Source of the DNA: Xylophilus sp. GOD-11R
GTDB lineage: Bacteria > Pseudomonadota > Gammaproteobacteria > Burkholderiales > Burkholderiaceae_C
Assembly (NCBI RefSeq): GCF_033546935.1
Contig: NZ_CP137854.1
Location: 3,782,001-3,846,000, forward strand
Length of the DNA stretch: 64,000 nt
Direction of reading: 5' to 3'
Notes under the pieces: model-generated
Told to the model about the DNA's origin: nothing
What the model saw: only the letters and a program-made list of their open reading frames with translations
The model's database searches: none
Program-made: the position numbers and the translations under genes
Shown: one piece after another, positions 1 through 8,679 of the stretch
Numbering within the stretch: the first letter of the stretch is position 1
How the letters are laid out: each line of letters begins with the position of its first letter

Positions 1-1086
1 TACGAGACCCGCGACGCCGCCGAATTCTGGGACCACGTCAAGGTCGACCTGTTCCCCGACGCGGTCTACGTCTTCACGCCCAAGAGCCAGATCATGGCCC
101 TGCCGCGCGGCGCCACCGTGGTCGATTTCGCCTATGCCATCCATACCGACGTGGGCGACCGCACCGTCGGCGCCCGCATCAACGGCGAGCAGGTCACCCT
201 GCGCACCGAGCTCAAGAACGGCGACGTGATCGAGATCGTCACCGCGCCCGGCTCGCGGCCCAACCCGGCGTGGCTGGGCTTCGTGCGCACCGGGCGGGCA
301 CGCTCCAAGATCCGCCACTACCTCAAGACCCTGGAGCAGACCGAATCGCAGGAGCTCGGCGAGAAGCTGCTCACCCAGGCGCTGCGCTCCGAAGGCATCG
401 AGAGCCTGCCCGAGCACACGCCCGAGTACCAGCCGATCTGGGACAAGCTGCTGCGCTTCACCGGCAGCCGCGACCCGGACGAGTTGCTCACCGATATCGG
501 CCTGGGCAAGCGCATCGCCAGCATCGTCGCCAAACGCCTGGTGGTGCTGCTGGCCGAGCTCGGCGCGCGGCCCGATGCGCTGCTGCTCACCCGCGAACGC
601 TACAGCTCGCACGAGCGCATTTCGCAGGGCGCCGTGGTGCTCGACGGCAGCGAAACCGGTTCGGTGCAGTACGCCAAGTGCTGCCGGCCGGTGCCGGGCG
701 ACGACATCGTCGGCTACCTCGGTCGCGGCGAAGGCCTCACGGTGCACCAGCGCGAATGCGCCGTCGCCGCCCGATTGCAGTACAAGGACAGCGAACGCTT
801 CATCTCGGTGGACTGGGCCGACGAGCCCACGCGCCTGTTCGAGACCGGCGTCATCGTCACCGTCACCAACCGCAAGGGCGTGCTGGCGCGGGTGTCGGCC
901 GAACTCGCCCGCTCCGAGGTCGACATCACCCATGTCGACATGGGCGACGAGGCCGGGCTCGACACCGCCGACCTGCGCTTCGTGATCGAGGTGCGCGACA
1001 AGGCCCATCTCGACGCCGCGTTGCGCAACCTGGCGCGAACCTCGTCGGTGCTGCGCACCCGGCGCGTGCTGCCCGCGGCCAGCTGA
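1..1086 (+). CDS. spoT: Bifunctional (p)ppGpp synthetase/hydrolase SpoT (RelA/SpoT family), C-terminal part
   Basis: This is the 3' end of a RelA/SpoT-homologue gene; the reading frame is open from base 1, so the hydrolase and synthetase domains lie outside the window. The visible 361 residues begin at the TGS domain (VYVFTPKSQIMALPRGATVV). A helical region follows, then the conserved CCRPVPGDDIVGY motif of the zinc-finger/RIS domain (around residue 225), and a C-terminal ACT domain (ETGVIVTVTNRKGVLARV onward). The family makes and degrades the stringent-response alarmone (p)ppGpp, and the C-terminal half senses ribosome or metabolic state. Beta-proteobacteria carry both RelA and SpoT, and the catalytic residues that tell them apart are not visible. 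I favour SpoT because of the intact CC motif and the adjacent greB, a common neighbourhood. It converges on greB with a 9-bp gap. Confidence 0.85.
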   Translation, partial: YETRDAAEFWDHVKVDLFPDAVYVFTPKSQIMALPRGATVVDFAYAIHTDVGDRTVGARINGEQVTLRTELKNGDVIEIVTAPGSRPNPAWLGFVRTGRARSKIRHYLKTLEQTESQELGEKLLTQALRSEGIESLPEHTPEYQPIWDKLLRFTGSRDPDELLTDIGLGKRIASIVAKRLVVLLAELGARPDALLLTRERYSSHERISQGAVVLDGSETGSVQYAKCCRPVPGDDIVGYLGRGEGLTVHQRECAVAARLQYKDSERFISVDWADEPTRLFETGVIVTVTNRKGVLARVSAELARSEVDITHVDMGDEAGLDTADLRFVIEVRDKAHLDAALRNLARTSSVLRTRRVLPAAS

Positions 1087-1095
1087 TCGGTTGCC

Positions 1096-1662
1096 TCAGG
1101 CGGGCGACCGGTAGTCGACCGACACGATCTCGATCTCCCGCACGCCGGCCGGCGTCGCCAGCTTCACCACGTCGCCCACCCGCGACTTGAGCAGCGCCCG
1201 CGCGATGGGCGACACCCAGCTCACTTGCTGACGGGCGCTGTCTGCCTCGTCGATGCCGAGAATGGTGACGCGGTGCTCCACGCCCTCGGGATCCTCGTAA
1301 CCGACGGTCGCGCCGAAGAACACCTGGTCGCTGCCCGCATGCACGCTGGAGTCGACCACCTCGGCGATTTCCATGCGCCGGGTCAGAAAGCGGATGCGGC
1401 GGTCGATCTCGCGCAGCCGCTTCTTGCCGTAGAGATAGTCGCCGTTCTCCGAACGATCGCCGTTGCTCGCAGCCCAGTGCACGATCTCGACGATCTTCGG
1501 CCGCTCGTCGTCGATCAGGGAAAACAGCTCGGCGCGCATGCGGTCGTAACCCGCGCGGGTCATGTAGTTCTTGCTGCCGGCGGGCAGGGGCGGCAGCGCG
1601 GCGTCGCCGTCCTCGTCGTTGTCCGGCGCATCGTCCGATTCGCGGGTGAATGCCTTGCTCAT
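1096..1662 (-). CDS. greB: Transcription elongation factor GreB
   Basis: This 188-residue protein matches GreA/GreB. An N-terminal coiled coil (about residues 30-105, including the acidic tip near NGDRSENGDYLYGKKRLREI) inserts into the RNA polymerase secondary channel. A C-terminal FKBP-like domain (about 110-188, VGYEDPEGVEHRVTILG) docks on the polymerase. GreB rescues backtracked RNA polymerase by stimulating cleavage of the transcript 3' end. GreB rather than GreA is called because of the YGKKRLREIDRRIRFL segment and the longer acidic N-terminal extension (about 30 residues). It converges on spoT and is divergent from the hybrid kinase, with about 100 bp between the two starts. The ATG start at 1662 gives the expected N-terminus MSKAFTRES. 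Confidence 0.93.
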   Translation of the reverse strand: MSKAFTRESDDAPDNDEDGDAALPPLPAGSKNYMTRAGYDRMRAELFSLIDDERPKIVEIVHWAASNGDRSENGDYLYGKKRLREIDRRIRFLTRRMEIAEVVDSSVHAGSDQVFFGATVGYEDPEGVEHRVTILGIDEADSARQQVSWVSPIARALLKSRVGDVVKLATPAGVREIEIVSVDYRSPA

Positions 1663-1763
1663 ACCGTGACTTTGCCACGGCGCTTTTGGATGGATGTCGC
1701 AACAAGCTAACTTTTAGAGCATGTTGTAATTCGCGTTGCCCGTGCGCGGTCCCACTCCTCTGC

Positions 1764-3890
1764 ATGCCAGCCCCCTCCGCCCTCCCATCCCTGCCCGCCC
1801 AAGGACCCACCGCCTCGCTGATGCGCAGCTTCGACTGGGCCGCCAGTGCTTTCGGCGCTCCCGACACCTGGCCGCCCCACCTGCGAAGCACCGTGGCGAT
1901 GCTGCTCGACGCGTCGCAGCCGATGCGCCTGGCCTGGGGACCGCAGCGCCTGCTGCTCTACAACGACGCCTATGCGGCGATCCTCGGGCAGCGCCATCCA
2001 TCGGCCTTCGGCCGGCCGATGGGCGAGGTATGGACGGAGATCTGGGACCAGGTCGGCCCCACGCTCGATCGCGTGTTCGGCGGCGAAGGTCTGCATGCGC
2101 TCGACGCCAGCTACGAGGTGGACCGCCACGGCCATACCGAAGAAATGCACGTGTCGTTCACCTACCTGCCGGTGCGCGATGCGGTCAGCGGCACGGTCGA
2201 CGGCGCGCTCTGCATCTGCCAGGAAACCACCGCCCAGGTCGACGCGGCCCGCGCCCACGCGATGCAGGGCAAGCGCCTGCAGGCCCTGTTCGACCAGGCA
2301 CCGAGCTTCATGGGCGTCATGCGGGGGCCCGAGCATCGTTTCGAATCGGCCAATGCGGCTTTCCAGCGACTCGTCGGCCGCGACCCGGTCGGCGAAACGG
2401 TGCGCGACGCGTTCCCCGACCTGGCCGGCCAGGGCTTCTTCGAATTGCTCGACGAGGTCTTCGGCACCGGCATTCCCTACCTGGGCAACGCGGTACCGAT
2501 CGCCTTTTCCCCGTCGCCCGGCGCCGAACCGCTGCAGCACATCATCAATTTCGTCTACCAGCCGATCCGCGAGGCCGACGGCACCGTGGGCGGCATCTTC
2601 GTCGAGGGCCACGACGTCACCGCCGAGCACCGGGCGACCGAAGCCCTGCGGCTGCTGGCCGACAACCTGGAGCAGCGCGTGGAAGAACGCGGCCGGGAAC
2701 TGGCCCACGCCGAGGCGCAGTTGCGCCAGTCGCAGAAGATGGAAGCCATCGGCCAACTCACCGGGGGCATCGCGCACGACTTCAACAACATGCTGCAGGG
2801 CATCGTCATGCCGCTGCAGCTGATCCAACGCAAGGCGCAGTCGGGCGACGTGGCCGAAGTGGCGCGCTACGTTACGGCCGGACTGGCCTCGGCCCAGCGC
2901 GCCGCCGCCCTCACCCAGCGCCTGCTGGCGTTCTCGCGCCGCCAGCCGCTGGACTCCCGGCCGACCGACATCGCCGCGGCGCTGGCCGGACTGCATCCGA
3001 TGCTCGCCAGCACCGCCGGCGAGAACGTCGATCTGCAGGTGACGATCGCGCCGGAGCTGTGGAGCGCCACCACCGACCTGCACCAGTTCGAGAACGCGGT
3101 GCTCAACCTCGCCATCAACGGCCGCGACGCCATGCCCGACGGCGGCACGCTGGAGATCGTGGCGGAGAACGTCGAGCTCACCGCCCGCGCGGTCGCCGGC
3201 ATCGCCGGGCTGCCGGCCGGTGACTACGTGCGGGTGATGGTGCGCGACAGCGGTGTGGGCATGGCAGAAGACGTGCTGATCAAGGCATTCGACCCCTTCT
3301 TCACCACCAAGCCGCTCGGCCAGGGCACCGGCCTCGGGCTGTCGATGATCTATGGCTACGCGCGCCAGTCCGGCGGCTACGTGGCGCTGGAAAGCGAGGT
3401 GGCCCGCGGCACGGTCGTGCGCCTCTACCTGCCGCGCAACGACAGCGCCGACACGGTCGACCTGTCACCCGCCTACGACAGCGCCCTGGCGCCCGAAGTC
3501 GCCGGGCCGCACCGCGCCTCGGTGCTGGTGGTGGAAGACGACGAGGCGGTGCGGCAGCTGGTCGTCGAGCTGCTGCTGGCCCACGGGCTGCAAGTGACGC
3601 AGGCCTCTACCGGGACCGAGGGCATGCACCGGCTGGCCGGAGAGCAGCGTTTCGACCTGCTGCTGACCGATGTCGGCCTGCCCGGGCCCAACGGCCGGCA
3701 GCTGGCCGATTACGCGCAGGAAACCCATCCCGGCATTCGCGTGGTGCTGATGACCGGCTACGCAGAGCAAGCGTCGATGCGCTCGCATTTCCTGGGGCAG
3801 ACGATGGAACTGCTGGTCAAGCCTTTCGGCACCGAGCAGCTGCTGGCCAAGGTCGACCACGCCCTGGCACGCCGCGCTGTCAGCGACTGA
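1764..3890 (+). CDS. PAS-domain hybrid sensor histidine kinase with C-terminal receiver
   Basis: A 708-residue hybrid kinase. Two PAS-like regions (about 25-150 and 165-290) come first, the first carrying the QPMRLAWGPQRLLLYNDAY signature common in soluble PAS hybrid kinases. A short coiled coil (about 295-330) leads to an H-box, GGIAHDFNNMLQGI, with the phospho-acceptor His near residue 336. The ATPase domain has an N-box (NLAINGRDAM), a G1 box (DSGVGM), an F-box (FDPFFTTK) and a G2 box (GQGTGLGLSM). A receiver domain (about 585-705) has its acceptor Asp in LLLTDVGLPG near 636 and the conserved Lys in LLVKPFG. No transmembrane segment is visible, so it is probably cytosolic. The frame is open back to 1650, overlapping greB on the other strand; ATG at 1764 is chosen because the PAS region begins soon after. 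No partner regulator lies nearby, so signal and output are unknown. Confidence 0.85.
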   Translation: MPAPSALPSLPAQGPTASLMRSFDWAASAFGAPDTWPPHLRSTVAMLLDASQPMRLAWGPQRLLLYNDAYAAILGQRHPSAFGRPMGEVWTEIWDQVGPTLDRVFGGEGLHALDASYEVDRHGHTEEMHVSFTYLPVRDAVSGTVDGALCICQETTAQVDAARAHAMQGKRLQALFDQAPSFMGVMRGPEHRFESANAAFQRLVGRDPVGETVRDAFPDLAGQGFFELLDEVFGTGIPYLGNAVPIAFSPSPGAEPLQHIINFVYQPIREADGTVGGIFVEGHDVTAEHRATEALRLLADNLEQRVEERGRELAHAEAQLRQSQKMEAIGQLTGGIAHDFNNMLQGIVMPLQLIQRKAQSGDVAEVARYVTAGLASAQRAAALTQRLLAFSRRQPLDSRPTDIAAALAGLHPMLASTAGENVDLQVTIAPELWSATTDLHQFENAVLNLAINGRDAMPDGGTLEIVAENVELTARAVAGIAGLPAGDYVRVMVRDSGVGMAEDVLIKAFDPFFTTKPLGQGTGLGLSMIYGYARQSGGYVALESEVARGTVVRLYLPRNDSADTVDLSPAYDSALAPEVAGPHRASVLVVEDDEAVRQLVVELLLAHGLQVTQASTGTEGMHRLAGEQRFDLLLTDVGLPGPNGRQLADYAQETHPGIRVVLMTGYAEQASMRSHFLGQTMELLVKPFGTEQLLAKVDHALARRAVSD

Positions 3891-3894
3891 GACC

Positions 3895-4563
3895 TCAGCC
3901 GCCGCGGTTTTCGCGCGCGAGCCGCGTCTGGTCGTAGACCGGCTGCGACGGCAGGCCCTCCAGATGCGTAGTGTCGGCCCAGACCACGATCTCGATCGCG
4001 CCATCGGCATCGACCCGCACCCGGTTGAATCCCGCATTGGGAATTTCGGCCATGCGCGGGCCGTCGAGGCTGAGCGCGCGGGCAGTTCGGAACACCATGT
4101 CGAGCACGCCGCCGTGGGTGACCAGCAGCAGCGTGCGCCCGGCATGCGCCGCCGCCAGCGAACGCAGGGCCGCGATGCTGCGGGTGTGAAAACGCCGGGT
4201 GCTCTCGCCGCCCTCGAAGGACTGGTCGGCCTGGAAGCTGGTCCAGCGCGACCAGTCGGCCGGGCGGCGCGCGCGGATCTCGTCGGCGGTCAGGCCTTCC
4301 GCGTCGCCGAAGCATTGTTCGCGCAGGCCGGCGTCGGTGGCGATGGGCAGGCCCAGTTGCGACGCCGCCGGCTCGGCGGTCTGCAGGGCACGCTTCAGGT
4401 CGCTGGAGACGAGGTGGTGGACGGATTCTGCCGCGACCCGGCCGGACAGCCGATCGGCCTGCGCCAGCCCGACCGCGTTGAGCGGCACATCCGTCTGGCC
4501 CTGGAAGCGCATGGCGCGGTTCCAGTCGGTTTCGCCGTGGCGGATCAGGATCACATCGGTCAT
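3895..4563 (-). CDS. Histidine phosphatase (phosphoglycerate-mutase-like) family protein
   Basis: A 222-residue member of the histidine phosphatase superfamily. The catalytic RHG motif is at the N-terminus (ILIRHGETDWN, residues 5-15), and the second catalytic His sits in LLLVTHGGVLDMVFR in the C-terminal half. An SSDLKRALQTAEP segment matches the phosphate-pocket arginine region. Members range from phosphoglycerate mutases and alpha-ribazole phosphatase (CobC) to broad phosphatases; the sequence alone does not fix the substrate. ATG at 4563 is chosen because it puts MTDVILIRHGETDW directly at the N-terminus; an in-frame ATG 36 bp upstream would add residues with no family match. The gene converges on the hybrid kinase with a 4-bp gap. 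Confidence 0.85.
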   Translation of the reverse strand: MTDVILIRHGETDWNRAMRFQGQTDVPLNAVGLAQADRLSGRVAAESVHHLVSSDLKRALQTAEPAASQLGLPIATDAGLREQCFGDAEGLTADEIRARRPADWSRWTSFQADQSFEGGESTRRFHTRSIAALRSLAAAHAGRTLLLVTHGGVLDMVFRTARALSLDGPRMAEIPNAGFNRVRVDADGAIEIVVWADTTHLEGLPSQPVYDQTRLARENRGG

Positions 4564-4620
4564 CGCCCGATTATCGAGCCCGGCCGATGACGCGGACATG
4601 GCGCCGTTCGGCCCCGTGAC

Positions 4621-4842
4621 TCAGAGCGGCACGACGCGCAGGGGGCGGCGGCAGCGGGCATCGACGAAAGGACCGCCGACGCGGCTCCAGCCCTCGCCGG
4701 GTGACGCCTGGGCACAGGCCTCGCTGCCGTTGGACAGGCTGCGCCACAGGTACCACGGCGCCGGCGCCGCGCAGGCCAGCGCGGCGAGGCACATCAGCCC
4801 TCCGACCAGGCCGAGCCTTGCAGCATGGAGCTCAGGCCGCAT
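4621..4842 (-). CDS. Small membrane-anchored protein of unknown function
   Basis: A possible 73-residue protein. A hydrophobic stretch (about residues 10-29, GLVGGLMCLAALACAAPAPW) could act as a signal or membrane anchor, and the short tail holds two Cys residues (SEACAQ and DARCRRP) that could form a disulfide outside the membrane. I recognise no family. The ATG at 4842 overlaps the last 11 bases of the upstream DUF429 gene on the same strand, which suggests translational coupling. A longer in-frame start at 4920 lies well inside DUF429 and is less likely. Support is moderate: the frame is open, membrane-like and codirectional, but the gene is short in a GC-rich genome. Confidence 0.5.
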   Translation of the reverse strand: MRPELHAARLGLVGGLMCLAALACAAPAPWYLWRSLSNGSEACAQASPGEGWSRVGGPFVDARCRRPLRVVPL

Positions 4843-5698
4843 GGAGATCGGCTCCCACGATCCAGCCTTCGAGCAGGTCGACTTCCGCCGGCAGGCCGTA
4901 GCGCGCCGCGCCTTCGGCATGGCGCCGCGCGGCCCAGGCGGCCTGCAGGAGGCAGAGCGTGGCGTCCAGGGCGTCGCCGCTGGCGTCGGCCACCAGCGCG
5001 TCGTGCTGGGCCATGCGCAATTTCAGCCGCAGTCCGCCCAGGTGCGTGGCGGCGGCGTGCGAGCCGGTTTCCAGGGCGGCCAGCAGGTCCTTGCGGGCGA
5101 TGAGGCGGTCGGCGGTCTGCTTGATGCGTTCGTCACTTTTGTAGCTGCGCCGGCCGAGCACCGCCCGGGCGAGCAGGCCGGGATAGGCCTCCAGCGCCAC
5201 CTTGTCGGCCGCCGCATCGTGCGGCTGCACGCCGGCCAGGTGCGCGCCCGCCGCGCGCAGCAGGGGCACGCCGGCGTGCAGCATGAAGGCGACCGGCGGG
5301 TTCACCCACTTCATCGACGGGCTGGAGCCGGCTGGCCCGTCGGTCGCGCGGTGCGCGAACTTGGCGCCGACAGGCCGCGCATCGCAGAAGGCGGCGAAGG
5401 TGGCGCGGATCCGGTCGCGTGGCAGGCCGGCGTAGTGGTCGATGCAGGCGTTCCAGTCGGCGGGCCAGCCAAGGGATTCGACCAGGGCGCGCGGCAGGCC
5501 GAAGGGCAGATCGAAGCCGCCGATCCAGCGGCCGGGCGCGGCCAGCCAGTCGGCGAAGGCGGCGAGTGTGTCGAAGCGCTCCAGCCCGTCGAGCAGCACT
5601 TGCGCGCCCGCCAGGCGGCCGCGTGCCACCACGATCGGCTTGCGGCGGCTCGGCGCGCTGGAGAAATCGCAGCCGAAGAGCACCGGCGAGGTGGTCAA
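4832..5698 (-). CDS. DUF429 domain-containing protein
   Basis: A 288-residue protein resembling DUF429. Features include VLFGCDFSSAPSRRKPI near the start, with an Asp in an RNase-H-like first strand, then IGGFDLPFGLPRALVESLG, a central MKWVNPP segment, VALEAYPGLLARAV, YKSDERIK and a C-terminal SGDALDATLCLLQAAWAARR. DUF429 proteins are thought to have an RNase H-like fold and may be nucleases, but no reaction is established. No ATG precedes the domain. The likely start is TTG at 5698, overlapping the folE stop in a TTGA arrangement; GTG at 5683 is the alternative. The frame stays open much further upstream only because it runs antisense-free through folE in another frame; that extension is not real. 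Coupling to folE is probably positional. Confidence 0.75.
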   Translation of the reverse strand: MTTSPVLFGCDFSSAPSRRKPIVVARGRLAGAQVLLDGLERFDTLAAFADWLAAPGRWIGGFDLPFGLPRALVESLGWPADWNACIDHYAGLPRDRIRATFAAFCDARPVGAKFAHRATDGPAGSSPSMKWVNPPVAFMLHAGVPLLRAAGAHLAGVQPHDAAADKVALEAYPGLLARAVLGRRSYKSDERIKQTADRLIARKDLLAALETGSHAAATHLGGLRLKLRMAQHDALVADASGDALDATLCLLQAAWAARRHAEGAARYGLPAEVDLLEGWIVGADLHAA

Positions 5699-6396
5699 CG
5701 CGGAATCAGCGACAGGAATTCGCGGCGCAACGCGGTGTCCTGCAGGAAGGAGCCGCGCATGACCGAGTTGATCATCTTGCTGTCGTTCTCCTTGATGCCG
5801 CGCCAGGACATGCAGAAATGGCTGGCCTCCATCACGATCGCCAGGCCGTCGGGCTGCACCTTGCGCTCGACCACGTCGGCCAGCTGAACCACCGCCTCTT
5901 CCTGGATCTGAGGCCGGTTCATGATCCAGTCGACGATGCGGGCGTATTTGGAAAGCCCCAGCACATTGGAATTGCGGTTGGGCATGAGGCCGATCCAGAT
6001 GCGGCCCATCACCGGGCAGAAATGGTGGCTGCAGGCGCTGCGCACCGTGATCGGGCCGACGATCAGCAGTTCGTTGAGCCGCTCGGCATTGGGAAATTCG
6101 GTGATGCGCGGAGCCTCCATATACCGGCCGGCGAACACTTCCTTGACGTACATCTTGGCGACCCGGCGGGCGGTGTCGGCGGTGTTGTGGTCGTTGGCAG
6201 TGTCGATCACCAGGCTGGAAAGCACACCCTTCATCTTCTCCTCGACTTCCTCGAGCAGGCGGTCGAGTTCGCCGGGCTCGATGAAGCCGGCGATGTTGTC
6301 GTTGGCATGAAAGCGCTGACCGGCGGCCTTGAGCCGTTCGCGGATCTTCACGGATACCGGAGTGCCTCGGTCTTCTTCGTTCTGGGCAGCAGTCAT
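5695..6396 (-). CDS. folE: GTP cyclohydrolase I (FolE)
   Basis: GTP cyclohydrolase I converts GTP to 7,8-dihydroneopterin triphosphate, the first step of folate synthesis. The 233-residue protein shows the family core. VRSACSHHFCPVMGRIWIGLMP contains the zinc-binding Cys and His residues, and VLGLSKYARIVDWIMNRPQIQE and the C-terminal EASHFCMSWRGIKENDSKM carry the third zinc Cys and GTP-site residues. It is slightly longer than Escherichia coli FolE, with an N-terminal extension. ATG at 6396 is preferred because AGAAGG lies upstream; ATG at 6420 would add eight residues. It overlaps the DUF429 start by 4 bp. The next pathway enzyme, NudB, is encoded 1.8 kb away on the same strand, interrupted by a plus-strand gene. 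Confidence 0.95.
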   Translation of the reverse strand: MTAAQNEEDRGTPVSVKIRERLKAAGQRFHANDNIAGFIEPGELDRLLEEVEEKMKGVLSSLVIDTANDHNTADTARRVAKMYVKEVFAGRYMEAPRITEFPNAERLNELLIVGPITVRSACSHHFCPVMGRIWIGLMPNRNSNVLGLSKYARIVDWIMNRPQIQEEAVVQLADVVERKVQPDGLAIVMEASHFCMSWRGIKENDSKMINSVMRGSFLQDTALRREFLSLIPR

Positions 6397-6529
6397 GGTT
6401 GCATCGGCCTTCTGTAACATCCGGCGATGTTAGCCGGACGTGTGAATCCCGTGTCCTACATGGGCATGGTGATTGCATCCGGTCAAATCGGTGGTTTTTT
6501 GTCCGGCCCGTGCGCAGCCATCCCTCTTC

Positions 6530-8185
6530 ATGATCAACGGTCCCGAACTGCCCCCGATTTCCGAAGCGCGCGCCCTGGTCATCGACGGCAATCCCAACTC
6601 GCGCGCCATTCTCGTGTCGCAGCTGCGCGAATACGGCATCGGCCGGGTATCCCAGTGCAATCGTGTGATCGACGCGCGATCGAAGCTCGAGCACAGCCAT
6701 TACGACTTCGTGCTGTGCGAGCAGCAGTTCTACGACGCCGCGCAATCCGGCCAGGGCCTGCTAGACGACCTGCGGCGCGCGCAGCTGCTGCCTTTTTCCA
6801 CCGTCTTCTTCATGGTGACCGGCGAGGCCTCGTATTCCAGCGTGGCCGAGGCGGCCGAGTCGGCGCTCGATGGCTACCTGCTCAAGCCGTTTACCCCCGT
6901 CACCCTGTTCGAGCGGCTGCACGTGGCGCGGGTCCGCAAGGCGCATCTCAAGCCGATCTTCTCGGCCATCGAGATGCAAGAATTCGACCAGGCCGCCCAG
7001 CTCTGCACCGAGCGCTTCGAGGCCCGTGGCCCGTATTGGCTGTATGCGGCGCGCATCGGTGCCGAGCTGTTGCTGCGCACCCAGCGCTATGACGAAGCCA
7101 AGGTGCTGTTCGAGACCGTCATCGCTGCCCGCACCCTGCCCTGGGCCAAGCTCGGCGTGGCGCGTGCGCAGCTGGAGGCCGGCCAGACGGTGCGTGCACT
7201 CAACACGCTCGACCGCCTGATCGGCGAGGACAGCAGCTATGCCGACGCCTACGACGTGATGGGCAGCGCCCAGGTGGAGCTCGGCAAGTTCTCCGAGGCC
7301 CTGGACACCTACCGGCTGGCCGCCGAACTCACGCCGGGCTCGGTCGCGCGGCTCCAGAAATACGGAATGATGGCCTACTACATGGGCGACATCGAAACCG
7401 CGTCACGGGTGCTGTCCAAGGCCTGCATCGTCGGCGGCGACTCCAAGATGTTCGACCCGCAGACCCTGGTGCTGCTGGGTTTCGCCACCTTGCAGACCGG
7501 CGACCGCAAGGGCCTCGACCGCTGCATGTCCGATTTCATGCGGCTGCAGGAACGATCGCCCTTCGATCCGCGCCTGCAGCGCTTCATCTCGGTGATCCGC
7601 GCCCTGCAACTGGTGCGCGCGCGACAGTTCTCCGAGGCGATCGACGCGGTGCGCGCCCAGGGCGCCGAGATCCGGTCGGCCACCTTCGATTTCGAGGCCG
7701 CCTGCAATCTGGTCGGCCTGCTGTCGGTGCTGGCCAGCACCACGGTCGACCTGAACGACGCGAATCGCTGGGTGGAAGAGATCGGCCTGCGTTTCGCCGG
7801 CTCGCGCAGCCTGGGCGAGCTGCTGGCCAGCGCCGGCGCGCGCCACGAGGCCTACGCCACCACGCTGCGGCAGAGCCATTCGCGCATCAACAAGCTGGCC
7901 GAGGCAGCCATGTCGCTCAGCCTCAACGGCGACCCCACCGGCGCGGTAAAAGGCCTGATCGCCGCCGCGCGCGACACGCTCAACGGCAAGCTCGCCGACA
8001 TCGCGCTGCAAATGATCGTGCGCCATGGCGAGAAGATCCGCGACGCCGATGAACTGCGTTCCCAGGTGGAAATGCTGCGTACCGCCTGCGGCGTTCAGCC
8101 GCGCCGGGCGGCCATCACCCAGGACCGGCATCGCCAGCCGGGCAGCCTCAGCCTGCGTGCGCTCGCGCCGGCCGAAGCCGGCTGA
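6530..8185 (+). CDS. Atypical response-regulator receiver fused to tetratricopeptide repeats
   Basis: A 551-residue protein. Residues 10-135 form a CheY-like receiver (ALVIDGNPNSRAILVSQLRE). Conserved Thr (FMVTGEAS) and Lys (LLKPF) positions are kept. However, the phospho-acceptor Asp is replaced by Glu64 (FVLCEQQF), and the acidic pair is reduced to a single Asp followed by Gly. The rest is alpha-helical with TPR-like units, for example AKLGVARAQLEAGQTVRALNTLDRLI, SYADAYDVMGSAQVELGKFSEALDTY and SVARLQKYGMMAYYMGDIETASRVL. It probably acts as a protein-protein scaffold whose receiver is phosphate-independent or locked on. No DNA-binding output domain is visible. ATG at 6530 is chosen because the receiver begins directly after it; the frame is open to 6473. 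It converges on nudB with no gap. Confidence 0.8.
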   Translation: MINGPELPPISEARALVIDGNPNSRAILVSQLREYGIGRVSQCNRVIDARSKLEHSHYDFVLCEQQFYDAAQSGQGLLDDLRRAQLLPFSTVFFMVTGEASYSSVAEAAESALDGYLLKPFTPVTLFERLHVARVRKAHLKPIFSAIEMQEFDQAAQLCTERFEARGPYWLYAARIGAELLLRTQRYDEAKVLFETVIAARTLPWAKLGVARAQLEAGQTVRALNTLDRLIGEDSSYADAYDVMGSAQVELGKFSEALDTYRLAAELTPGSVARLQKYGMMAYYMGDIETASRVLSKACIVGGDSKMFDPQTLVLLGFATLQTGDRKGLDRCMSDFMRLQERSPFDPRLQRFISVIRALQLVRARQFSEAIDAVRAQGAEIRSATFDFEAACNLVGLLSVLASTTVDLNDANRWVEEIGLRFAGSRSLGELLASAGARHEAYATTLRQSHSRINKLAEAAMSLSLNGDPTGAVKGLIAAARDTLNGKLADIALQMIVRHGEKIRDADELRSQVEMLRTACGVQPRRAAITQDRHRQPGSLSLRALAPAEAG

Positions 8186-8650
8186 CTAGGTCTTCACCGA
8201 GAAGGCCGGCAGCATCAGGATCGCCTCGGCATTGGACGGCGAAAAACAGCGCTCGGCCGCCTCGCGCCAAGGTAGCCAGACAGCCGCCGTGTGCTCGCGC
8301 GGCGCCAGCCGTATCGACACGCCCGCCGGCACGCGCAGACCGAACAGGTGCTCGGTGTTGTGGGTAACGCCGGCCGCATACCGGTGCAACCACTGCGGGT
8401 AGATGGTGTAGACGTTTTCCAGGTGCCAGTCCTGGAGCCGATGGCCGGGCGCGCCGGTGTCGAGTCCGGTCTCTTCGGCGACCTCGCGAACCGCGGTCGC
8501 CTCGAAGGATTCGTCGGGCGTGTCCTTGGAGCCGGTCACCGACTGCCAGAAACCCGGCGCGTCGGCGCGCTCGATGAGCAGCACGTCGAGCGCTTCGGTG
8601 TGGATCACCACCAGCACCGACTCGGGAATCTTGGGCGGCCGCTGTTCCAT
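8186..8650 (-). CDS. nudB: Dihydroneopterin triphosphate diphosphatase (Nudix hydrolase NudB)
   Basis: A 154-residue Nudix hydrolase. The Nudix box spans GSKDTPDESFEATAVREVAEE followed by TGLD, with the REVAEE metal-binding glutamates intact. NudB removes pyrophosphate from dihydroneopterin triphosphate, the step after FolE in folate synthesis. The NudB call rests on the N-terminus (PESVLVVIHTEALDVLLIERAD), the GFWQSVTGSK motif and the location next to aspS, a neighbourhood also seen in enterobacteria. ATG at 8650 gives MEQRPPKIPESVLVVIH. The gene lies 29 bp downstream of aspS on the same strand and is likely cotranscribed with it. Other Nudix specificities remain possible. Confidence 0.88.
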   Translation of the reverse strand: MEQRPPKIPESVLVVIHTEALDVLLIERADAPGFWQSVTGSKDTPDESFEATAVREVAEETGLDTGAPGHRLQDWHLENVYTIYPQWLHRYAAGVTHNTEHLFGLRVPAGVSIRLAPREHTAAVWLPWREAAERCFSPSNAEAILMLPAFSVKT

Positions 8651-8679
8651 CGTAGACCGCCCTGCCCCGCCTGCGGTTT

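Noticed and set aside
5699..6745. Upstream extension of the DUF429 frame through folE
   Set aside because: The extension is Arg/Gly-rich and out of frame with folE, which is clearly coding.
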